From positions 1-46,036 of the forward strand of contig CANDKY010000015.1 of the NCBI GenBank assembly GCA_947385425.1: DNA of 46,036 bases. The letters are read 5' to 3'. This DNA is from an uncultured Lachnospiraceae bacterium. GTDB taxonomy: Bacteria > Bacillota > Clostridia > Lachnospirales > Lachnospiraceae. A program made the position numbers and the translations under genes. Each line of letters begins with the position of its first letter. Position 1 is the stretch's first letter. A model generated the notes under the pieces. The model ran no database searches. It was given only the letters and a program-made list of their open reading frames with translations, and was not told where the DNA came from. Positions 42,766 to 46,036 of the stretch are shown piece after piece.

Positions 42766-44235
42766 ATGATTACACAAATGCGGTTAGTTCCGGTTGCGGA
42801 AGGGAAACATCCTTTTGCATCGGCGGCGGAGAAATGTTGTTTTAAGGAGATTGGCTATGTGGAAGACGAATATTTCATGAGCGGTACGGCCAATGTCTAT
42901 GAGGAGGATGCTTTTCAGAACCCGAAGGTATCCATAGCGGATGCGCCCTATACGACCAGGCTGCTGGTGCGCCGTCCCGTGGACAGGGGGCGGTTCAGTG
43001 GTAATATCGTGATAGAGGTCCTGAACGCTACGGCTATGATCGATATCGACAGGATGTGGGTGAATACCTGGCGTTTTTTTACAAGGAACGGGGATATTTA
43101 TATCGGTATTACCAGCAAGGGGCAGGTGGTGGACGCCTTGAAACGGTTTGATCCGGAACGGTATGCCCCGATCAACTGGGACAATCCCGATAAGGGCAGG
43201 ACACCGATTGCGGAGATCAGGGATAACCCGATGCTTTTCCTGGAGGACTATGAGAGCGGTCTGTTTTGGGATATGCTGATGGATCTGGCAAGGCTGCTGC
43301 GGGAAGACGGGGAGGAGAATCCTTTGGCAGGGTATGGCCCGGCGCATCTGTTCCTGACCGGATGGTCGCAGTCCGGCGGCTATATTGCAAGGATTCTGCA
43401 CTCTTTTGCCTATCAGCCGGAGATTGAGAAGGACGGCCCGCTGTTTGACGGATATCTGATGGCCGGGTGCGGTGCGTCGGATGCGCCGATGAATGCTTAC
43501 AGTTCCGCATTCCGGTTCGGACAGAGCGGTATTCCTCAGGGCAGTGTGCTGGGGGGCAAGGAGCCGGTGATTGCCATTAATACGGAGAGCGAGAACAAAT
43601 ATGCTTACTGGTACGGCGACTTTGACGAACCGGAGTTTAAGTTCCGCACCTGGCAGATTCCGGCGTCCAGCCATGATACGGCCTACAACCTGATCGAATA
43701 TTATGAGGGATACCAGAGGGAGGATCTGGAGCGGCTTGGGTTTACCAATGTGTGGGAAGGCTGTGAGGGAGAGCCTATGGACTGCCCTTATGAGCCGATT
43801 TTCCATGCGGCATTTTATCATCTGTATAACTGGGCAATCCATGGGATCCCCGCGCCCCATGCGCCGAAAATACGGACGCGGATAGTGCGCAAGGCGCAGG
43901 CTTTCCGGGGCTTTTTCGGGAACTGTGCGGAGAACCTCACCGACGTGTTGGGCAATGCCATGGGCGGTATCCGTCACCCTGCGGTGGACTGCGCGACAGG
44001 AACTTATGCATCTTTCAGTAAAAGGGAGGACGGCACGGTCCAGGAGATGTTCGGCAATGTGATGCCTTTTCCGCCGGAAAAGCTGAAAGCGCTCTACGGT
44101 AATCCGGATAATTACCGCAGGCTGGTGCAGGAGAGCGCGGACAGGGCAGTGGCGGAAGGATACGTGCTGAGGGAAGACAGGGACTGGCTTGTGGACAGGG
44201 TAGTGGCGGCAGCAAAGAGAAGAGGGCTGTGCTGA
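42766..44235 (+). CDS. Alpha/beta-hydrolase-domain protein (esterase-like)
   Basis: ATG 42766 follows AAGGAGGATGAGGTT; the longer frame from 42676 would start inside the promoter. 489 residues resembling the large alpha/beta hydrolase family of PF20091: NIVIEVLNATAMIDIDRMW, and nucleophile elbow LTGWSQSGG with Ser201 in the G-x-S-Q-S-G form. A late His (SSHDT or the C-terminal GGIRHPAVD) would complete the triad. No signal peptide is seen. Divergent from a DUF4038 hydrolase, it may remove ester groups from imported plant glycans. Confidence 0.75.
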   Translation: MITQMRLVPVAEGKHPFASAAEKCCFKEIGYVEDEYFMSGTANVYEEDAFQNPKVSIADAPYTTRLLVRRPVDRGRFSGNIVIEVLNATAMIDIDRMWVNTWRFFTRNGDIYIGITSKGQVVDALKRFDPERYAPINWDNPDKGRTPIAEIRDNPMLFLEDYESGLFWDMLMDLARLLREDGEENPLAGYGPAHLFLTGWSQSGGYIARILHSFAYQPEIEKDGPLFDGYLMAGCGASDAPMNAYSSAFRFGQSGIPQGSVLGGKEPVIAINTESENKYAYWYGDFDEPEFKFRTWQIPASSHDTAYNLIEYYEGYQREDLERLGFTNVWEGCEGEPMDCPYEPIFHAAFYHLYNWAIHGIPAPHAPKIRTRIVRKAQAFRGFFGNCAENLTDVLGNAMGGIRHPAVDCATGTYASFSKREDGTVQEMFGNVMPFPPEKLKALYGNPDNYRRLVQESADRAVAEGYVLREDRDWLVDRVVAAAKRRGLC

Positions 44236-44314
44236 AGCTTTTTGGATTGTGCTACAGGAGAAACAGGCAAGCCAGGAGATGGTGAAAATGAGATTTTAAA
44301 CAGGCTCTAAGACA

Positions 44315-44344
44315 CATATGCCCGGCAGGGATGCCGGGCATATG
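44315..44344. terminator. Hairpin between convergent genes, probable bidirectional terminator
   Basis: CATATGCCCGGC (44315-44326) and its exact complement (44333-44344) form a 12-bp stem with a 6-base loop. It lies between the + strand hydrolase and the - strand response regulator. There is no strong T run on either side, so termination efficiency is uncertain. Confidence 0.6.
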
Positions 44345-44349
44345 CAATG

Positions 44350-45927
44350 TCATCCCCGGAATTCCCGGGGAGTCATGCCGGCAAACCGTTTAAACTGTTT
44401 GGAAAAATAGGAAATATTCTGGAACCCGCATTGGGTGGCAATATCGCTGATGCTCTGTCTGGTGCCTGCCAGAAGCCGTTTGGCTTCCTCGATCCGTTCA
44501 TAGATAATATAGTTGGTCAGTGAAAAGCCGGTTTCGTGTTTGAAAAGATGGGACAGATAGTCCGGCGTGAGGTAAACCATTGCCGCCAGTGATTCCCTGG
44601 TCAGGTTTTCATTCAGATGGGAACGGATATATTTTTTTATCGTTGTGACTGCCATATCCTGGTCGGCGGAATTTACGGTGCATTCCTCATACAGTTCTAA
44701 CGCGATGTTGATCCATTCCTGGAGATTCTGGATGGAGGAACAGGCATGGTCGGTGGAAAACCGGGAAATGCGTTCCCGGAAGGAGGGAAGCATGTCGGCA
44801 TTGGCAGTTTCTATGCAGCTAAACAGTATCTGCAGGAAGCTATAATAAAAATGAGTCAGGGTGTCCCTGGTTGCGTACCGGGAGCGCTGCAGGGAACCAA
44901 GGAAAAGCTCTGCTTCGGACAGCAGGTCTTTCGTCCTGCACTGAAGCAGCAGGTCGCTGCAGTCCCGGAAGGAAATGGGGATGTCGTTTCCGTTTCCTGA
45001 CGGCTGTGTAAGCTGTGCCAGGTCGAATACATGGTTTTCCAGGGAAACATTTCCCTCGGCAGCGGCTGTCAGTTCCCGCAGTGCCGCAGGGAAGCCGGAG
45101 ATACTGCAGCAGCGGGCAGGGATATAGAAGTTAAAGGTATTTGGGAATCTGGGGACAAAATCCGTAAAGGTGCGGCCGCACAGCGAGATCAGGTCTTCCC
45201 GGCTGCGTCCCGTTTCCGGCAGCGGCAGGAAATAGAACTGGCTGTTTATGCGCACGACGACCGGGAGCTCTTCTTTTCCGTAAAAGTATTCCCGTGTGAT
45301 ATTTTTCAGGAGAAATTCATGCAGATCTTTTTTCAGGGGGATCTTATCCATACCGTTGCACTGGATCAGGAGCGGCAAATAGGAGAGCTCGGCGGCGGAG
45401 GGGTTTAAATTCCGCAGGTTTAATTCTCCTATGATATCTGTTTTGCGGCTGGAAACGGCGCCTGCCGAAAGGTCAAGCCAGAACAGTTCCCACAGGTACA
45501 GTTCGCTTTCCTTCCAGTAGCCTGCCTGCAGGGTATTGAGGCGGATGCTTGCCTGGCGGCGGTACTGTTCCACAGCCCTGGACACGGCGGACATGAGATC
45601 TTTTTCGTCCACCGGCTTGAGCAGATAATCTATGCTGGTAAGGCGCATGGCTTTGGAGACATATTCAAATTTAGCATAGGCGGTCAGGAATATGCAGATC
45701 GTATCCAGGCCGTTCTGGCGGATATGGTCTAAAAGCTCCAGCCCGCTCCCGCCGGGCATTTCAATATCCAGGATCATGACGGCGACAGCGTGCTCTTTAA
45801 AATATTCCAAAGCCTGCCCCATGCTGTAGGCGCAGAAGATCTCATCAAAAGCCGGCCCGCTCCGGGCAATCTTCATCCGGGTGCTTTCCGCGCTGTAATA
45901 TTCATCATCCACGATTAACAAATTCAT
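44350..45927 (-). CDS. YesN-type response regulator with AraC DNA-binding domain
   Basis: The ATG (rc 45927) follows AAAGGAACCTCTT; the frame extends upstream without a better start. 525 residues: a receiver domain with acidic DDE at 7-9, phospho-acceptor Asp54 in MILDIEMPGG, and the conserved Lys in LLKPV. A long middle region follows, then a C-terminal AraC double helix-turn-helix (LTRESLAAMVYLTPDYLSHLFKHETG, ISDIATQCGFQNISYFSKQFKRF). Such regulators pair with a YesM-type histidine kinase and control sugar ABC transporters. The partner kinase would lie beyond the right edge. Confidence 0.88.
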   Translation of the reverse strand: MNLLIVDDEYYSAESTRMKIARSGPAFDEIFCAYSMGQALEYFKEHAVAVMILDIEMPGGSGLELLDHIRQNGLDTICIFLTAYAKFEYVSKAMRLTSIDYLLKPVDEKDLMSAVSRAVEQYRRQASIRLNTLQAGYWKESELYLWELFWLDLSAGAVSSRKTDIIGELNLRNLNPSAAELSYLPLLIQCNGMDKIPLKKDLHEFLLKNITREYFYGKEELPVVVRINSQFYFLPLPETGRSREDLISLCGRTFTDFVPRFPNTFNFYIPARCCSISGFPAALRELTAAAEGNVSLENHVFDLAQLTQPSGNGNDIPISFRDCSDLLLQCRTKDLLSEAELFLGSLQRSRYATRDTLTHFYYSFLQILFSCIETANADMLPSFRERISRFSTDHACSSIQNLQEWINIALELYEECTVNSADQDMAVTTIKKYIRSHLNENLTRESLAAMVYLTPDYLSHLFKHETGFSLTNYIIYERIEEAKRLLAGTRQSISDIATQCGFQNISYFSKQFKRFAGMTPREFRG

Positions 45928-45987
45928 AAGAGGTTCCTTTCTGCGTTTGGCAGTTCCGGCATCGGCATGTTTGAAAAATACTTCCAC

Positions 45988-46036
45988 CTGTGCGGTTGGC
46001 GCCCTGTGCCCTCCCGGCTGCCCCTGGCTGCACAGG
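45988..46036. repeat. Dispersed GC-rich repeat, copy B (inverted)
   Basis: Inverted, slightly diverged copy of 42506-42552. It continues to the window's edge, so its full extent is not visible. It lies upstream of the response regulator gene. Confidence 0.6.

Noticed and set aside
42784-43977. 397-codon open frame on - opposite the alpha/beta hydrolase
   Set aside because: It mirrors the GC-rich hydrolase gene, lacks a ribosome site and has a low-complexity composition without motifs.

Overview
The window reads as chromosome of a Gram-positive Clostridia-type bacterium, most likely Lachnospiraceae. This rests on AG-rich ribosome binding sites, frequent TTG/GTG starts, an AAA-ATPase/PD-(D/E)XK gene typical of that family, and a resolvase-like gene at the head of a glycan locus. 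About 36 kb (0.2-37 kb), all on the + strand with mostly short gaps, is one large surface-glycan or protein-glycosylation cluster. The last 7 kb (39.3-46 kb) is visibly more GC-rich and is a separate carbohydrate-utilisation region with LacI and AraC-type regulators.

Layout of the cluster. A small inverted-repeat segment carries an outward-facing promoter and lies before a degenerate serine recombinase (0-0.9 kb). Next come heptose-type sugar genes (GmhA-like isomerase, epimerase, bifunctional nucleotidyltransferase/kinase; 1-4.2 kb), a radical SAM/SPASM enzyme and a DegT aminotransferase, then an FkbM methyltransferase gene split by an in-frame stop, and an acyltransferase. A CitC-like nucleotidyltransferase gene interrupted at a G8 tract and a CDP-glycerol-phosphotransferase-like protein follow (8.3-12 kb).

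The central find is at 12.0-18.0 kb. Six consecutive genes match in fold, motifs and approximate size the enzymes that make the O-methyl phosphoramidate (MeOPN) capsule modification of Campylobacter jejuni: cytidylyltransferase (Cj1416-like), APS-kinase-like CDP-phosphoramidate kinase (Cj1415-like), PEP-synthase-like glutamine kinase (Cj1418-like), two related methyltransferases (Cj1419/Cj1420-like) and a class I glutamine-amidotransferase-like hydrolase (Cj1417-like). The predicted route is Gln to phospho-Gln to CDP-Gln to CDP-phosphoramidate to its 3'-phosphate, followed by methylation. One methyltransferase carries a G9 tract that could make methylation phase-variable. The pairing of heptose genes with MeOPN genes and poly-G tracts mirrors the C. 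jejuni capsule locus, but here in a probable Firmicute.

From 18 to 37 kb there are glycosyltransferases, methyltransferases, a propeller-like protein, a deacetylase-like protein, an acylated amino-sugar module (Gfo/Idh/MocA dehydrogenase, WbpE-like aminotransferase, two LpxD-like acyltransferases, MaoC-like hydratase, cupin), a perosamine-synthase-like aminotransferase with a methyltransferase, and more glycosyltransferases. A short Rossmann-like domain recurs in at least nine proteins of the cluster, fused N- or C-terminally to unrelated enzymes. No flippase, polymerase, ABC exporter or initiating phosphoglycosyltransferase is visible, so export genes lie elsewhere or the acceptor is glycosylated in the cytoplasm.

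After the cluster come a weak terminator, a 0.5 kb repeat-rich gap, and a frameshifted AAA-ATPase/nuclease gene. Then follow a REP-like hairpin, a LacI regulator, a 141-bp tandem repeat, a DUF5060/DUF4038 glycoside hydrolase, a divergent alpha/beta hydrolase with a perfect consensus promoter, and a convergent response regulator of the YesN/AraC type. All functional statements come from reading motifs by eye; no database search was possible.
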